From positions 415,127 to 479,126 of the forward strand of contig NZ_CH672432.1 of assembly GCF_000153025.1 (NCBI RefSeq): DNA of 64,000 nucleotides, read 5' to 3'. The DNA comes from Marinomonas sp. MED121. Lineage in GTDB: Bacteria > Pseudomonadota > Gammaproteobacteria > Pseudomonadales > Marinomonadaceae. This document shows positions 53,778-63,547 of this stretch, piece by piece. Position 1 is the first letter of the stretch, and each line of letters begins with the position of its first letter. The notes under the pieces were generated by a model. The model was given only the letters and a program-made list of their open reading frames with translations, was not told where the DNA came from and did no database searches. Made by a program: the position numbers and the translations under genes.

Positions 53778-54779
53778 ATGCGTAAACTGGTTAATGAATC
53801 AGGTGACATTGAGTTTGGTTATGCAAAAATTGACACTGTCAATTATTTAGATTTCGACCTCAGAAATAGCATGGATAAGCCTCTTCCAAAATGGCGTAAA
53901 AAATTTAAGTTCAACCAATTTCAATTTATCAGCATAAGTTGTGACACCTTCATATTAGGGTTAGCAATTGTCGATTTAAAATATGCCAGCAACTGTTTTG
54001 TCTACCTCTATAACATCCAAGAAAAAAGCTACGATGAGTTTGAGTTCACCCAAGCCTTATCCTTAAATACCCGTATGAGCAGTCAGCCAAACTCGGGACT
54101 TTCACGCTTTAAAAAAGGCAATACGCTTGTTGAAATCTTAGCCAAAAACAATCAAAGATTTATCACTCTTAAACTCGGTAATGGTAATAGGATCAAAGCT
54201 TATATTAGCGAGCCTAAAGAGCAAAACCCGCTTTGTGTTTGCTCCCGGGCAGGTTATAACGACTGGGTTTACACCCAGAAAAATACAACACTTAAGATTG
54301 AAGGTGAAATTAACTGGCAAGGTAAAGTCTTTAACCTAGCTAAGCTTAATGCTCTAGCCAGTGTCGATTGGAGCGCTGGCTTTATGCGCAGAGAAACCAG
54401 CTGGAATTGGGCCAATTTATCGACCCAATTAGCGGATGGGCGTAAGCTAGGTTTTAACTTCGCGTCAGGAATAAACGAAACTGGCGTGAGTGAAAACGCG
54501 ATCTGGCTTGAAGGTGAGCTCATTAAGGTCGATCTAATTCATTTCAAGTTTGATCGTTATCGTCAAGAGGAAAGCTGGCTTATACAGTCAAGCGATAAAC
54601 GAATATCACTGAGTTTTCATCCAAAAGGTAAACGTGACAAAAAACTCAATCTCTATTTTATTGCCTCAAATTTCAGACAGTTTTTTGGTTACTTTGATGG
54701 CACCTTACAAGTTAAAAACGAAACAATTAGGCTAAATCAAACCTGGGGATTAATAGAAGATCATTATGCAAAATGGTAA
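53778..54779 (+). CDS. DUF2804 family protein
   Basis: A 333-residue beta-rich protein. PLPKWRKKFKFNQFQFISIS, FVYLYNIQEKSYDEFEF, NALASVDWSAGFMRRETSWN and WANLSTQLADGRKLGFNFAS are DUF2804 blocks, including the D-S-G---R-T-W motif. The family has a lipocalin-like or carotenoid 1,2-hydratase-like fold and an unknown function. It stands alone, convergent with the TyrR-like gene (26-base gap). Confidence 0.88.
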   Translation: MRKLVNESGDIEFGYAKIDTVNYLDFDLRNSMDKPLPKWRKKFKFNQFQFISISCDTFILGLAIVDLKYASNCFVYLYNIQEKSYDEFEFTQALSLNTRMSSQPNSGLSRFKKGNTLVEILAKNNQRFITLKLGNGNRIKAYISEPKEQNPLCVCSRAGYNDWVYTQKNTTLKIEGEINWQGKVFNLAKLNALASVDWSAGFMRRETSWNWANLSTQLADGRKLGFNFASGINETGVSENAIWLEGELIKVDLIHFKFDRYRQEESWLIQSSDKRISLSFHPKGKRDKKLNLYFIASNFRQFFGYFDGTLQVKNETIRLNQTWGLIEDHYAKW

Positions 54780-54805
54780 GCCAATTCAGACATAATATGA
54801 AAAAA

Positions 54806-56395
54806 CTATTTAATATTATGCTGCTTTAGCTTAAGGGCCACCTTATTGTGAGAAACCCCCAAACGCTTCGCTAATTTACGGGTGCTTGGGTATAAGGGGT
54901 AAAGGTGATTCAGTAAACTAGCCTCAAAATTAGCCTGAGCACCAGCCCAGCTAACCAAGTTTTCATTCTCTATGACATCATCAAACACTTTATCTAAAGG
55001 CACTTCTGGCGTTACAGACAAATTCGCATCAGGTTGATGATCTTGTTTTGAAGCACTGGCAAATGTCAGGTTAAGACTCTCATTAATTTCCTTATCACTG
55101 AGCCACTCACCACGATTTAAAGCAACAATTCTAAATAAAAGGTTTTGCAACTGACGGATATTACCAGGCCAAGAATAGGCTTTAAGACGAGCAAGCGCTG
55201 ATTCACTGATTTTGGGTGTTGGCATATCAACTTGTCTAGCAGCACTATGAATAAAATGTTTTACCAATAATAAGATGTCATCCCCTCTCTGCCTTAAAGG
55301 CGGTAAAACAAGGTTTAAAACATTGATACGATAATAGAGATCCGCACGAAAACGTCCCGTTTCGATCAATTGTTGCAAGTCTTGATGAGTGGCACTAATG
55401 ATTCGAACGTTGACGCTGATTTCATGGCTCCCCCCTACTCGTCTAAAGCGAAAATCTTGTAAAAACCTAAGCAATTTGGCCTGTAGATAGATAGACATTT
55501 CAGCCACTTCATCTAAAAATAAAGTACCGCCATCAGCAAGTTCCAGTAAACCTGGCTTCCCCCCTTTTTTTGCACCAGTAAAAGCGCCAGAGGCATAACC
55601 AAACAACTCACTTTCTAGGAGATGTTCTGGGAGAGACGCACAATTTAATGCAAGAAAAGCCGACTCTCTTTGCTCACTTTCTTGGTGTAGGCCCCTTGCA
55701 ATCAGCTCTTTGCCCGTACCTGTTTCACCTTGTATTAGCACGGGTAGCTGTAATTGAGCGAATCGACGGGTTTGCTGTTTTAATAACTGAACAGTTTCTG
55801 ACTCACCAATAATTTGCTCCAATCCCTGCTCTTTTTGTGATTGCATGAGTGACATTTGTCGTCCAAGACTGTTCATATTGCGTAACATTAACAGCGCGCC
55901 TCTCACCTTGCCCTCCATTAGCACTGGGCTAATTTCAGCCATATAGGCCTTTTGCTTAAATAAAATACTTTGACTAGACAAGTTAGCACCTAACCCTTGT
56001 AACAAATTCTGATCAGTAAAGGTATTAATAGACAGGCCCTCTAATGTTTCATCAGGTCTATCAAGCAATGCAATCGCGGCATGATTAAGGGCAAGGATAC
56101 AAGCATTTTCATCAAGGTCTATGATGGGGTCAGGAATACGATTTAATAATGCAGTAAGGTGATTCTCACGCCTTTCGGCTGGCATTAGCGCCACCTCCTG
56201 ACAGCTAAGCACACCCTGAACTAAATAAAGCTGTTCAATAATCTTGGCTGAATCTTGATAGCTTTCATTGACATGCACATAGGTAACCCCAGTGACAACT
56301 TCCATCGCTCGAATATCACAAGCCGATTTAGAAAAAATATGCAGTATTTCTTGGCTAATACCAATACGATCATTGGAACGAATTTCTAAACGCAT
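54806..56395 (-). CDS. TyrR-like sigma54-dependent activator (ACT-PAS-AAA-HTH)
   Basis: This 529-residue regulator resembles TyrR. An ACT domain (1-70, MRLEIRSNDRIGISQEILHI) probably binds an amino acid, a PAS domain sits at about 80-190, and an AAA+ core follows: Walker A GETGTGKE, GAFTGA loop (GYASGAFTGAKK), Walker B GGTLFLDEVAE and SWPGNIRQLQNL. The C-terminal helix-turn-helix is TRKLAKRLGVSHNKVALKL. Unlike E. coli TyrR, the GAFTGA loop is intact, so it should open sigma54 promoters. It is divergent from methionine gamma-lyase, whose upstream region has a -24/-12 promoter and TyrR-like boxes; it is therefore the probable activator of that gene. Confidence 0.93.
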   Translation of the reverse strand: MRLEIRSNDRIGISQEILHIFSKSACDIRAMEVVTGVTYVHVNESYQDSAKIIEQLYLVQGVLSCQEVALMPAERRENHLTALLNRIPDPIIDLDENACILALNHAAIALLDRPDETLEGLSINTFTDQNLLQGLGANLSSQSILFKQKAYMAEISPVLMEGKVRGALLMLRNMNSLGRQMSLMQSQKEQGLEQIIGESETVQLLKQQTRRFAQLQLPVLIQGETGTGKELIARGLHQESEQRESAFLALNCASLPEHLLESELFGYASGAFTGAKKGGKPGLLELADGGTLFLDEVAEMSIYLQAKLLRFLQDFRFRRVGGSHEISVNVRIISATHQDLQQLIETGRFRADLYYRINVLNLVLPPLRQRGDDILLLVKHFIHSAARQVDMPTPKISESALARLKAYSWPGNIRQLQNLLFRIVALNRGEWLSDKEINESLNLTFASASKQDHQPDANLSVTPEVPLDKVFDDVIENENLVSWAGAQANFEASLLNHLYPLYPSTRKLAKRLGVSHNKVALKLKQHNIK

Positions 56396-56449
56396 AACGA
56401 ATACCTAAATGAATCTATAGCTAACTTTAAGTGTACATAAAATGTGACA

Positions 56450-56467
56450 TGTAATAAAAAAATTACA
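56450..56467. promoter_or_regulatory. TyrR-box-like palindrome
   Basis: TGTAAT-N6-ATTACA is a perfect palindrome close to the TyrR box TGTAAA-N6-TTTACA. It lies 206 bases before the -12 element, in the range of sigma54 upstream activator sites. Confidence 0.7.
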
Positions 56468-56591
56468 ATCTTAATATTGTTAATTTTTTAAACTAAAAAT
56501 CAGTTAAACGCTTCTATTTTCTTAAAAAAACTATTTTTTTAAAAATATCTTTTATCAATGCTTAGCCAATTTTTGATAACTTCAAAGCCTA

Positions 56592-56609
56592 TGTCACATA
56601 ATTATGACA
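56592..56609. promoter_or_regulatory. second candidate activator site
   Basis: TGTCAC-ATAATT-ATGACA is an 18-base near-palindrome of the same architecture as the box at 56450. It lies about 80 bases upstream of the -24 element. It is a weaker match to the TyrR consensus. Confidence 0.5.
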
Positions 56610-56672
56610 AAAATTGCACTATCAGATAGTAAAAAACACTTAAAGCATTGATTTATAAGGTTTTTTACAACA

Positions 56673-56688
56673 TGGCAAGGGACTTGCT
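56673..56688 (+). promoter_or_regulatory. sigma54 (-24/-12) promoter of methionine gamma-lyase
   Basis: TGGCAAGGGACTTGCT matches the sigma54 consensus TGGCACG-N4-TTGCA/T with correct spacing (GG at 56674-56675, GC at 56686-56687). The start point is expected near 56699, 75 bases before the ATG. Confidence 0.88.
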
Positions 56689-56773
56689 TTGATAGTAAAA
56701 CCGAATACAGAAAAAATAAAAATGCTTAATAAATCATGACAGCAGTTTTACCTGCAGTTTAAGGATATGAATC

Positions 56774-58003
56774 ATGGCTAATAATAACAAAATCGAAACC
56801 CAAGCAATCCATGCTGGACGCATTAATGACGAACAATTTGGCTCCCTTGCGACCCCTCTTTATCAAACCTCAACCTTTATATTTGATAATGCTCAACAAG
56901 GCGCAGACCGTTTTGCAGGTGAAGAAGAAGGGTTTATTTACAGCCGTTTGGGGAATCCGACAACACGCCAGCTCGAAATGCGTGTTGCAGCAATGGAACA
57001 CATGGAAGATGCAGCCGCAACTGCCACAGGCATGGGTGCTGTATCCGGTGCGCTACTGACAAACCTTAAAGCCGGTGATCATATGATTGCATCCAAAGCA
57101 ATCTACGGATGCTCTTATGCCTTGATAAGCCATATGTTAACGCGCTTTGGCATTGAAGTAAGTTTTGTTGATATGACAGACATGACTGAGTTTAAAAGTG
57201 CCATCAAGCACAATACAAAGCTAGTGTTTCTTGAAACACCGATCAACCCTAACATGGTTGTACTAGACCTTAGGGCGATCGCTAACATTGCCAAACAGCA
57301 TCAGCTCATTTCCATTGTCGATAACACTTTTTTGACGCCTGTTTTACAACAACCAGGACAATTTGGTATCGACCTTGTCGTGCACAGTGCCACTAAATAT
57401 CTAAATGGACATGGCGATGTGGTTGCAGGCGTTATTTGCGGCAGCACGGAGATGATAAATGAAATTAAAATGACCGTTCTAAAAGACATTGGCGCGACAA
57501 TCAGCCCTCATGATGCTTGGCTAATCCTTCGAGGCATCAAAACCCTGCCAATACGAATGGAAAGACACTGTCAAAATGCACAGCAAGTGGCTGAATTTTT
57601 AGAAAACAATAAGCACGTAAGCAAAGTTCACTACCCCGGCCTTAAAAGTCATTCTGGTTATGGCTTTATTGGCAATCAAATGAAAGCCGCAGGCGGTGTG
57701 ATTGCATTTGAACTTGATACAGATTTGCAAGGTGGGGCCGCCTTTATTGACAGCATGAAGCTTTTTTCCATAGCGGTCAGTTTAGGTGATGCAGAATCTC
57801 TTATCCAACATCCAGCCTCCATGACTCACTCACCTTACACTCAAGAAGAACGTTTAGATGCTGGTATCAGCGATGGTTTAATTCGAATTTCAGTTGGCCT
57901 TGAGCATATAGATGACTTAATCAAAGACCTTAAACAGGCACTAGATCAAATCGACACAAGGTTAAACCTTGTTCTTAAGGAAACCAGCCAAAACGTCGCC
58001 TAA
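56774..58003 (+). CDS. megL: methionine gamma-lyase (PLP-dependent)
   Basis: A 409-residue Cys/Met metabolism PLP enzyme. YSRLGNPTTRQLEMRVAAME contributes to the cofactor site, HSATKYLNGHGDVVAGVICG contains the PLP lysine, and IYGCSYALISHMLTRFG has the cysteine after YG that marks methionine gamma-lyases against cystathionine lyases. It cleaves methionine to methanethiol, 2-oxobutyrate and ammonia. It is preceded by a sigma54 promoter and a divergent TyrR-like activator, suggesting induction by an amino acid. A terminator follows. Confidence 0.9.
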   Translation: MANNNKIETQAIHAGRINDEQFGSLATPLYQTSTFIFDNAQQGADRFAGEEEGFIYSRLGNPTTRQLEMRVAAMEHMEDAAATATGMGAVSGALLTNLKAGDHMIASKAIYGCSYALISHMLTRFGIEVSFVDMTDMTEFKSAIKHNTKLVFLETPINPNMVVLDLRAIANIAKQHQLISIVDNTFLTPVLQQPGQFGIDLVVHSATKYLNGHGDVVAGVICGSTEMINEIKMTVLKDIGATISPHDAWLILRGIKTLPIRMERHCQNAQQVAEFLENNKHVSKVHYPGLKSHSGYGFIGNQMKAAGGVIAFELDTDLQGGAAFIDSMKLFSIAVSLGDAESLIQHPASMTHSPYTQEERLDAGISDGLIRISVGLEHIDDLIKDLKQALDQIDTRLNLVLKETSQNVA

Positions 58004-58015
58004 TCAAGTAGCATG

Positions 58016-58048
58016 AGCCCTTTATGATGTCATACCATAAAGGGCTTT
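58016..58048 (+). terminator. rho-independent terminator after methionine gamma-lyase
   Basis: A perfect 11-bp stem AGCCCTTTATG / CATAAAGGGCT with a 9-base loop and a short T tail lies 12 bases after the stop. It may serve the convergent gene too. Confidence 0.85.
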
Positions 58049-58074
58049 AGTGTTTAAAGAGGTTTTTAATTGGC

Positions 58075-59049
58075 TTAATTGCAGTCTAAAGACTCAAAAT
58101 TTATGACCTGAGTTGCATAATGATATGAGTAATCATCAGCGATTGCTTGAGTGCCGTTATCACCTGCATTCTTACCAATAATATAGGTTTGTTCCTTAGG
58201 GAGACCAGCATCGGCATAGGCGGCAATATCCGTACTTGCATTACCATAGGCTCTGACAATATTGATGGATTTATCTTGTATGATTCGATTTAAATACTCA
58301 GTTTTATAGGCTTGAGTATCCTCAGGGATAGGGCCCTCACCATAAGGATTGGTGTGAAGCTGACCTTGGGGCATCGCCATATAATCAAACCATTCACGAC
58401 TATCTTTAGCCACCCAATAAGGTCGACCCGTTAAATAAATGATCTGATAGCCTTTATTCTTATATTCCAACACAGTTTCTTTGGCATAATAATGCGCATC
58501 AGCCTTATCAACGCCTAAGTAGTCCCCAACTGACTCAAAATCATTCAAGGTAAGGGTGCCATCAATATCAAATAAAATTGCTTTTCTTTGTTCGCTTACC
58601 ACTGACAAATAGCCATCAGCATGGGATAAATCACCCTCAACCACCATACGTATCTGGTATTCACCCTCACCTTTTGATACTGGCACAAAAATCTTACCAT
58701 CTGAGTCCGTTGTGTAGCGACCAAGGTATTGCCATTGACTCATACCTGTTCCAAAGATGAATGCATGTACCTTTTCATCTTCGAGATCTTTATGAAACCA
58801 TCGGCTGTAATCAAACTTAGCCTCTAAAGTTACAGTTTCATTAGCTAAGGCTATTTGGTCATGAACCAGATGATACGGTGTATATAAGCCAGAAAACCAA
58901 GCATTCGAGCTATGTTCAAAATCGACTTGAGCAGGCGTAGTAAATGCGGGTAGCTGCTCCAGCACCTCATAATCAGGGCAGGTTTCTGCCAGTGTCACAC
59001 TGGTTGCTACACACGCTGCAAAACATAATCCATTTTGTATTTTAAGCAT
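58075..59049 (-). CDS. exported LNS2/HAD-type phosphatase-like protein
   Basis: I choose ATG 59049 because AAAGGAAG lies 5 bases upstream; the product is about 324 residues with a signal peptide (LKIQNGLCFAACVATSVTLA). The C-terminal half is an LNS2 (lipin/Ned1/Smp2) HAD-like domain: AILFDIDGTLTLNDFES holds the DxDGT nucleophile motif, IIYLTGRPYWVAKDSREW the second motif. The N-terminal half is beta-rich. It may be a periplasmic phosphatidate or other phosphatase. The DXD acids are intact, so it should be active. It has a divergent neighbour lipoprotein gene. Confidence 0.85.
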   Translation of the reverse strand: MLKIQNGLCFAACVATSVTLAETCPDYEVLEQLPAFTTPAQVDFEHSSNAWFSGLYTPYHLVHDQIALANETVTLEAKFDYSRWFHKDLEDEKVHAFIFGTGMSQWQYLGRYTTDSDGKIFVPVSKGEGEYQIRMVVEGDLSHADGYLSVVSEQRKAILFDIDGTLTLNDFESVGDYLGVDKADAHYYAKETVLEYKNKGYQIIYLTGRPYWVAKDSREWFDYMAMPQGQLHTNPYGEGPIPEDTQAYKTEYLNRIIQDKSINIVRAYGNASTDIAAYADAGLPKEQTYIIGKNAGDNGTQAIADDYSYHYATQVINFESLDCN

Positions 59050-59304
59050 CACAATCTTCCTTTTGATTATTTTATTTACAGAAAACAAGCAAACCTTAAT
59101 ATACTTTTGAAGCACTTTTCTATTCACCCCGTGTAAAACACCAGATCATTTTGAAAGGCTCAAATACTCTACCTTTAGGCTCAATAAAACCAAAAGCTCA
59201 AACCAAGTAAAAAGTGAAGCCGACTTAAAATCGTAATCTAGCTGACACAAAACCGTCACAATAAGTTTGTATCTTTTAGGCATTATTTAAATAGGAAGAC
59301 AAAA

Positions 59305-59877
59305 ATGAAACGAGCTCTTATTACCCTTTCTTGTGTACTTGGCACTAGCTTATTGTTAACTGCTTGTGGAACAAACTCTGTTGATCAAACAGTTGCAGCA
59401 CACACTCAAACAGAAGCAGTAGAAAACAATAATGACCTGTATCAGGTAGATCACGAAGGTAGAATTTATTTCTTCGATGATTTTGCAACTTATCAATCTT
59501 ACCTACAAGTGGGTGAAACCTCTTATAGAAAAGTACGCATAGGTGAAGGCCCAAGGGGTGAAACGATTGTTTTTGGTTTAACAAACGAAGACAAGAAAAA
59601 GACTCAAGGCATTGCTTCTATTGATATGTATGACGGTAAGCTTGATGGTGCGAGTGACTTTTATGGTGAGACGCGCACCGAAGAAGGTAGAATCTATGTT
59701 TTCTCTTCTTTAGAAGAAATGAATACCGCTCGCGTCGTTGGTGAAGTGCCATTACGATTTACTGAAATTGGTAGTGGTCCAAATGGCGAAACGGTTGTTT
59801 ACGCACTAAATAGCCAGAACAAAAAAGTAAAACCTGTCGAACTTATTGAAGCATTTAAAGCAAAATATAACCTTTAA
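59305..59877 (+). CDS. lipoprotein with an internal duplication, 190 aa
   Basis: The lipobox LLTAC sits at residues 17-21, with Cys21. The mature part has two homologous units of about 55 residues: HEGRIYFFDDFATYQSYL ... GEGPRGETIVFGLTNEDKKK and EEGRIYVFSSLEEMNTARVV ... GSGPNGETVVYALNSQNKKV. Each unit holds EGRIY(F/V)F, V-GE and GxGP-GETVV. No named family is known to me. It is probably anchored in the outer membrane. A strong terminator follows, so it is monocistronic. Confidence 0.88.
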   Translation: MKRALITLSCVLGTSLLLTACGTNSVDQTVAAHTQTEAVENNNDLYQVDHEGRIYFFDDFATYQSYLQVGETSYRKVRIGEGPRGETIVFGLTNEDKKKTQGIASIDMYDGKLDGASDFYGETRTEEGRIYVFSSLEEMNTARVVGEVPLRFTEIGSGPNGETVVYALNSQNKKVKPVELIEAFKAKYNL

Positions 59878-59887
59878 AGCTTGATTA

Positions 59888-59923
59888 TTATTTAAGGCGC
59901 TTAATGATTAGCGCCTTAAATAA
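59888..59923. terminator. strong bidirectional terminator
   Basis: A perfect 14-bp stem TTATTTAAGGCGCT / AGCGCCTTAAATAA with an 8-base loop lies between the lipoprotein gene and the convergent aminotransferase gene. Confidence 0.85.
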
Positions 59924-59980
59924 CAAGATTGGCCAACAAGTGTCGCTCTATCATTTTTCGATAAAGCGAAGAAAACAATT

Positions 59981-61108
59981 TTAGAAAATACTATTCAGTA
60001 CTTTTTCTAATTTCGCCACACTTGCATCAACATCTTTTAATTTATCCAAGCCAAACAACCCAAGCCTGAACGTTTTAAAGTCACTGCCCTCATCACACAT
60101 TAAAGGAACACCTGCAGCTGCTTGCATACCATGTTCCGCAAATTTAGATGTATTTTGCACCGCCGAATCTTGCGTATAACTTACCACGACACCTGGTGCC
60201 TGATAACCTTCAGCTGCCACGGAAGCGATCCCTTTTGATTCGAGAAGTTGACGCACTTTAGAGCCCAGCGCAATTTGCTCAGACTTTAATTTATCAAAGC
60301 CATATTCTTTGCTTTCTAGCATGGCATTGCAGAATTTTGTTAAAGCGTCTGTTGGCATAGTGGCGTGATAAGCATGGCCTCCATTCACATAGGCCTGCAT
60401 AATCTGATGCCACTTTTTAAGATCACAAGAAAAACTATTACTCGTGGTTTGATCAAGGCGCTCAAGAGCATCATTATTTAACATGACTAATGCAGCACAA
60501 GGAGAGGCACTCCAACCCTTTTGAGGCGCACTGATTAATACATCAATGCCAACGGCTTTCATATCAACCCAAACGGCACCTGAGGCAATGGAATCTAAAA
60601 CAAATAAACCACCCACTGAATGCACAGCATCAGCAACAGTTTTTAAATAATCATCAGGCAGAATCATACCTGAGGCAGTTTCAACATGTGGAGCAAACAC
60701 TAACTCAGGTTTTTCCGACTTGATAGTCGCCACTACCTCATCAATAGGGGCAGGCTCAAATGGTGCCTGTATACCGGCATTAAGCCTTCGCGCCATCATG
60801 ACAATGGACGATGATGGGATATTGCCCGTTTCAAAAATCTGACTCCAACGGTAGCTAAAAAAACCATTACGAATCACCAAGCATTTTTGGTTCTGAGCAA
60901 ACTGCCTTGCTACCGCTTCCATACCATAGGTACCGCCACCTGGCACAACGACAACAGCATCAGACTGATAAACCTCTTTAAGGGTGTCTGAAATATTATT
61001 CATCACGCCTTGAAACGACTTTGACATATGATTCAAGGATCTATCGGTAAAAACAACGGAATACTCTAATAAACCATCAGGGTCTACATCAGGTAACAAA
61101 CCAGGCAC
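59981..61108 (-). CDS. class V aminotransferase-like PLP enzyme
   Basis: About 375 residues. I choose GTG 61108 (TAAGGAG 7 bases upstream); the family begins at PGLLPDVDPDGLLEYSVVFT. The PLP lysine is in LISAPQKGWSASPCAAL, FVLDSIASGAVWVDM carries the cofactor aspartate, and VPGGGTYGMEAVAR the phosphate-side loop. This is the alanine-glyoxylate / serine-pyruvate aminotransferase fold; the exact substrates are not evident. It lies between two terminator-like hairpins (59888 and 61264). Confidence 0.85.
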   Translation of the reverse strand: MPGLLPDVDPDGLLEYSVVFTDRSLNHMSKSFQGVMNNISDTLKEVYQSDAVVVVPGGGTYGMEAVARQFAQNQKCLVIRNGFFSYRWSQIFETGNIPSSSIVMMARRLNAGIQAPFEPAPIDEVVATIKSEKPELVFAPHVETASGMILPDDYLKTVADAVHSVGGLFVLDSIASGAVWVDMKAVGIDVLISAPQKGWSASPCAALVMLNNDALERLDQTTSNSFSCDLKKWHQIMQAYVNGGHAYHATMPTDALTKFCNAMLESKEYGFDKLKSEQIALGSKVRQLLESKGIASVAAEGYQAPGVVVSYTQDSAVQNTSKFAEHGMQAAAGVPLMCDEGSDFKTFRLGLFGLDKLKDVDASVAKLEKVLNSIF

Positions 61109-61263
61109 AAAACACTCCTTACATTCGAATAAAGTACATTTGTCTCTTATTGGAAACAAATGAAAATTAAATTTCTATCTAAGGGATAACTTTATAAGAT
61201 TTAGGGATGAGATACTACTACGAAGAATTACAGGAGGAGATAAAAACACTTTACAGATAGAGT

Positions 61264-61298
61264 AAGATAGTTATGCCATTAAAGACTATAACTATCTT
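61264..61298. terminator. hairpin between aminotransferase and wecA-like genes
   Basis: A perfect 11-bp stem AAGATAGTTAT / ATAACTATCTT with a 13-base loop. The minus-strand side would end the wecA transcript. The tail is only moderately T-rich. Confidence 0.55.
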
Positions 61299-61365
61299 TA
61301 GCGAATTAAAAGTTTCTAGATAAAGTAGCTAAATAAACAAGGCACCTAACAAAGCCAAATCAAGC

Positions 61366-62427
61366 TCAATTAGCTTCAACAGATCCCGAAACCATAGAGT
61401 TATTTACGGTAACAATTGATGCTTTATTTACCAATGAATAATACGCAATAAAGCAAGTAATGAAGGCATAAAACATATAACTTTCTTCAATGATATAAAT
61501 TTCACCTATTATACCTATCCCAGCAAATAAGATTGAGATGCCACATATAATCATCAAAGTATGACTAGGCTTAAACCCTAGCCTTTGAATGATATGATGC
61601 AAATGCTCTCTATCAGGTTTGAATGGTGAATTTCCACTTTTAATACGACGAATCATAATCGTTGCCATATCCATAAGCGGCAATGCGATTAACCAGAGTG
61701 CTGTTACAGGCCTTAAAGGTGCATCATGTCCATTTTGTGAAGATAAAAGTAAGAACCAAATGACCGTAAAGCCAATAAACATGCTCCCTGCATCCCCCAT
61801 AAAAACTTTACGCTTTCGCCCCAAAAATCCTAGATTCATCAAGACGTAAGGCAGTAAAATGACAATTAAAACAAGGCACAAATACGCTATATTATTCTGT
61901 CCATCCAAACTGAGAATCAGACCTAATGCAGCAAAAGTTACAATGGAAACACCTCCTAGTAAGCCATCAATACCATCAATCATATTAAAGGTATTAATTG
62001 CTGCGATTACGGCAATAACAGTAACTAGATAACCTAATATACCCAGATTAATCTCACCAAAACCAAAAATATCACCTATGGTATGTAACTGAATATCTGC
62101 AATTATCATCATGACAAATGACAACATGGTTTGAACAGCAAATCTTAGTTCATAGGCGACATCAAATTTATCGTCCAACACACCGACAAACACCAAGATA
62201 AACATAGAAAGCAGATAAGCTTTTGACTCTGCGAGATAGAAGGGATTTAGAAAAAGGAACGACGAAAACGTTAAGAAGATCGCTATTCCGCCAACTAAGG
62301 GAATAGAGCCACTGTGCACTTTTCTAACATTTGGAGCGTCAACCAAACCAAATTTTTTAGCTATCTTTCGTAACAGAAATAGAACCGTAAAAGCGATTAT
62401 AAATAAAAAAACCAATTCGTTAATCAT
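61366..62427 (-). CDS. wecA: WecA-like undecaprenyl-phosphate GlcNAc-1-phosphate transferase
   Basis: About 353 residues with some ten or eleven membrane segments. VRKVHSGSIPLVGGIAIF, FVGVLDDKFDV (the DDxx metal motif), AAINTFNMIDGIDGLLGG, RKVFMGDAGSMFIGFTVIW and SPFKPDREHLHHIIQRLGF (the HIHH-type loop) match WecA. It starts O-antigen or other polysaccharide assembly on the lipid carrier. Start ATG 62427 is chosen to fit the family; a longer frame goes to 62457. With galE upstream on the same strand (79-109 base gap), it looks like part of a surface polysaccharide cluster. Confidence 0.9.
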   Translation of the reverse strand: MINELVFLFIIAFTVLFLLRKIAKKFGLVDAPNVRKVHSGSIPLVGGIAIFLTFSSFLFLNPFYLAESKAYLLSMFILVFVGVLDDKFDVAYELRFAVQTMLSFVMMIIADIQLHTIGDIFGFGEINLGILGYLVTVIAVIAAINTFNMIDGIDGLLGGVSIVTFAALGLILSLDGQNNIAYLCLVLIVILLPYVLMNLGFLGRKRKVFMGDAGSMFIGFTVIWFLLLSSQNGHDAPLRPVTALWLIALPLMDMATIMIRRIKSGNSPFKPDREHLHHIIQRLGFKPSHTLMIICGISILFAGIGIIGEIYIIEESYMFYAFITCFIAYYSLVNKASIVTVNNSMVSGSVEAN

Positions 62428-62536
62428 AAAAATCCATTTTACCCCATTACAACTCATTACATCCTTGTTAAGAGGGCGATTATATCAAATAAAAATTCTT
62501 ATTTTAACCTTATATAACAATTAATTATGCTTGATT

Positions 62537-63547
62537 TTATTCATAGCCATTTGGGTTCATTGTTTGCCAACGCCAAGTGTCATTAGTCATATCACTAATA
62601 CTTAAATTTGCCTTCCAACCTAACTCTTCTTCTGCTAGATCTGTAGCGGCATAACATTCAGCAATATCACCCATACGACGCTCAACAATTCGATAAGGAA
62701 TCGTTTTATTAGCAGCCTTTTCAAAAGCTTTAATCATTTCTAGAACACTATAACCGCACCCAGTTCCTAAGTTATACGTAACCCTACCTGGATTTGATTT
62801 CAGTTTATCTAACGCCTTCAAATGCCCTAACGCTAAATCAACCACATGAATATAATCGCGAACACCAGTGCCATCATGTGTATTATAATCGTTACCATAA
62901 ACACTCAGTAATTCACGCTTACCGACTGCTACTTGTGAAATAAAAGGCATCAAGTTATTTGGTATACCGTTAGGGTCCTCTCCAATCAAACCGCTTTTAT
63001 GCGCACCAACAGGATTAAAATACCTCAAGCACGCTATATTCCAGCTATTGTCAGATTCGTAAAGATCAGCGAGAACTTCCTCAATCATTAACTTTGATCG
63101 GCCATAAGGGTTAGTAGCCGAAGTAGGAAAGCTTTCATTAATGGGAACGGAAGCTGGGTCACCATAAACAGTCGCAGAAGAGCTAAATACAAAACTCTTT
63201 ACATTGTGAGTAGCCATGATTTCTAAAACACTAATAGTAGCTGCAATATTATTACGATAATAAGTTAAGGGAATCTCATTCGACTCACCTACCGCCTTTA
63301 AACCTGCAAAGTGAATAACAGAGTCAATATCATGTTTAACAAAAATATTATCAACTAAGCCCTTATCAAGAAGGTCTCCACGGTAAAAATGAATTTTTTT
63401 ACCCGTTATGGAACTTACTCGCTTTAAAGACTCTTCATTTGAATTGCTAAGGTTATCAATAACAACAACCTCTTGATTAGCTGACAACAGCTCTAATACT
63501 GTATGACTGCCAATATATCCAGCACCACCCGTCACTAAAATAGTCAT
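62537..63547 (-). CDS. galE: UDP-glucose 4-epimerase
   Basis: A 336-residue short-chain epimerase. The NAD site is [17 protein letters not shown]; the catalytic serine region is [13 protein letters not shown] and the YxxxK pair is in [35 protein letters not shown] is the GalE signature. It interconverts UDP-glucose and UDP-galactose (possibly the GlcNAc pair) for polysaccharide precursors. It is upstream of wecA on the same strand, with GGAGAG before the ATG. Confidence 0.96.
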   Translation of the reverse strand: MTILVTGGAGYIGSHTVLELLSANQEVVVIDNLSNSNEESLKRVSSITGKKIHFYRGDLLDKGLVDNIFVKHDIDSVIHFAGLKAVGESNEIPLTYYRNNIAATISVLEIMATHNVKSFVFSSSATVYGDPASVPINESFPTSATNPYGRSKLMIEEVLADLYESDNSWNIACLRYFNPVGAHKSGLIGEDPNGIPNNLMPFISQVAVGKRELLSVYGNDYNTHDGTGVRDYIHVVDLALGHLKALDKLKSNPGRVTYNLGTGCGYSVLEMIKAFEKAANKTIPYRIVERRMGDIAECYAATDLAEEELGWKANLSISDMTNDTWRWQTMNPNGYE

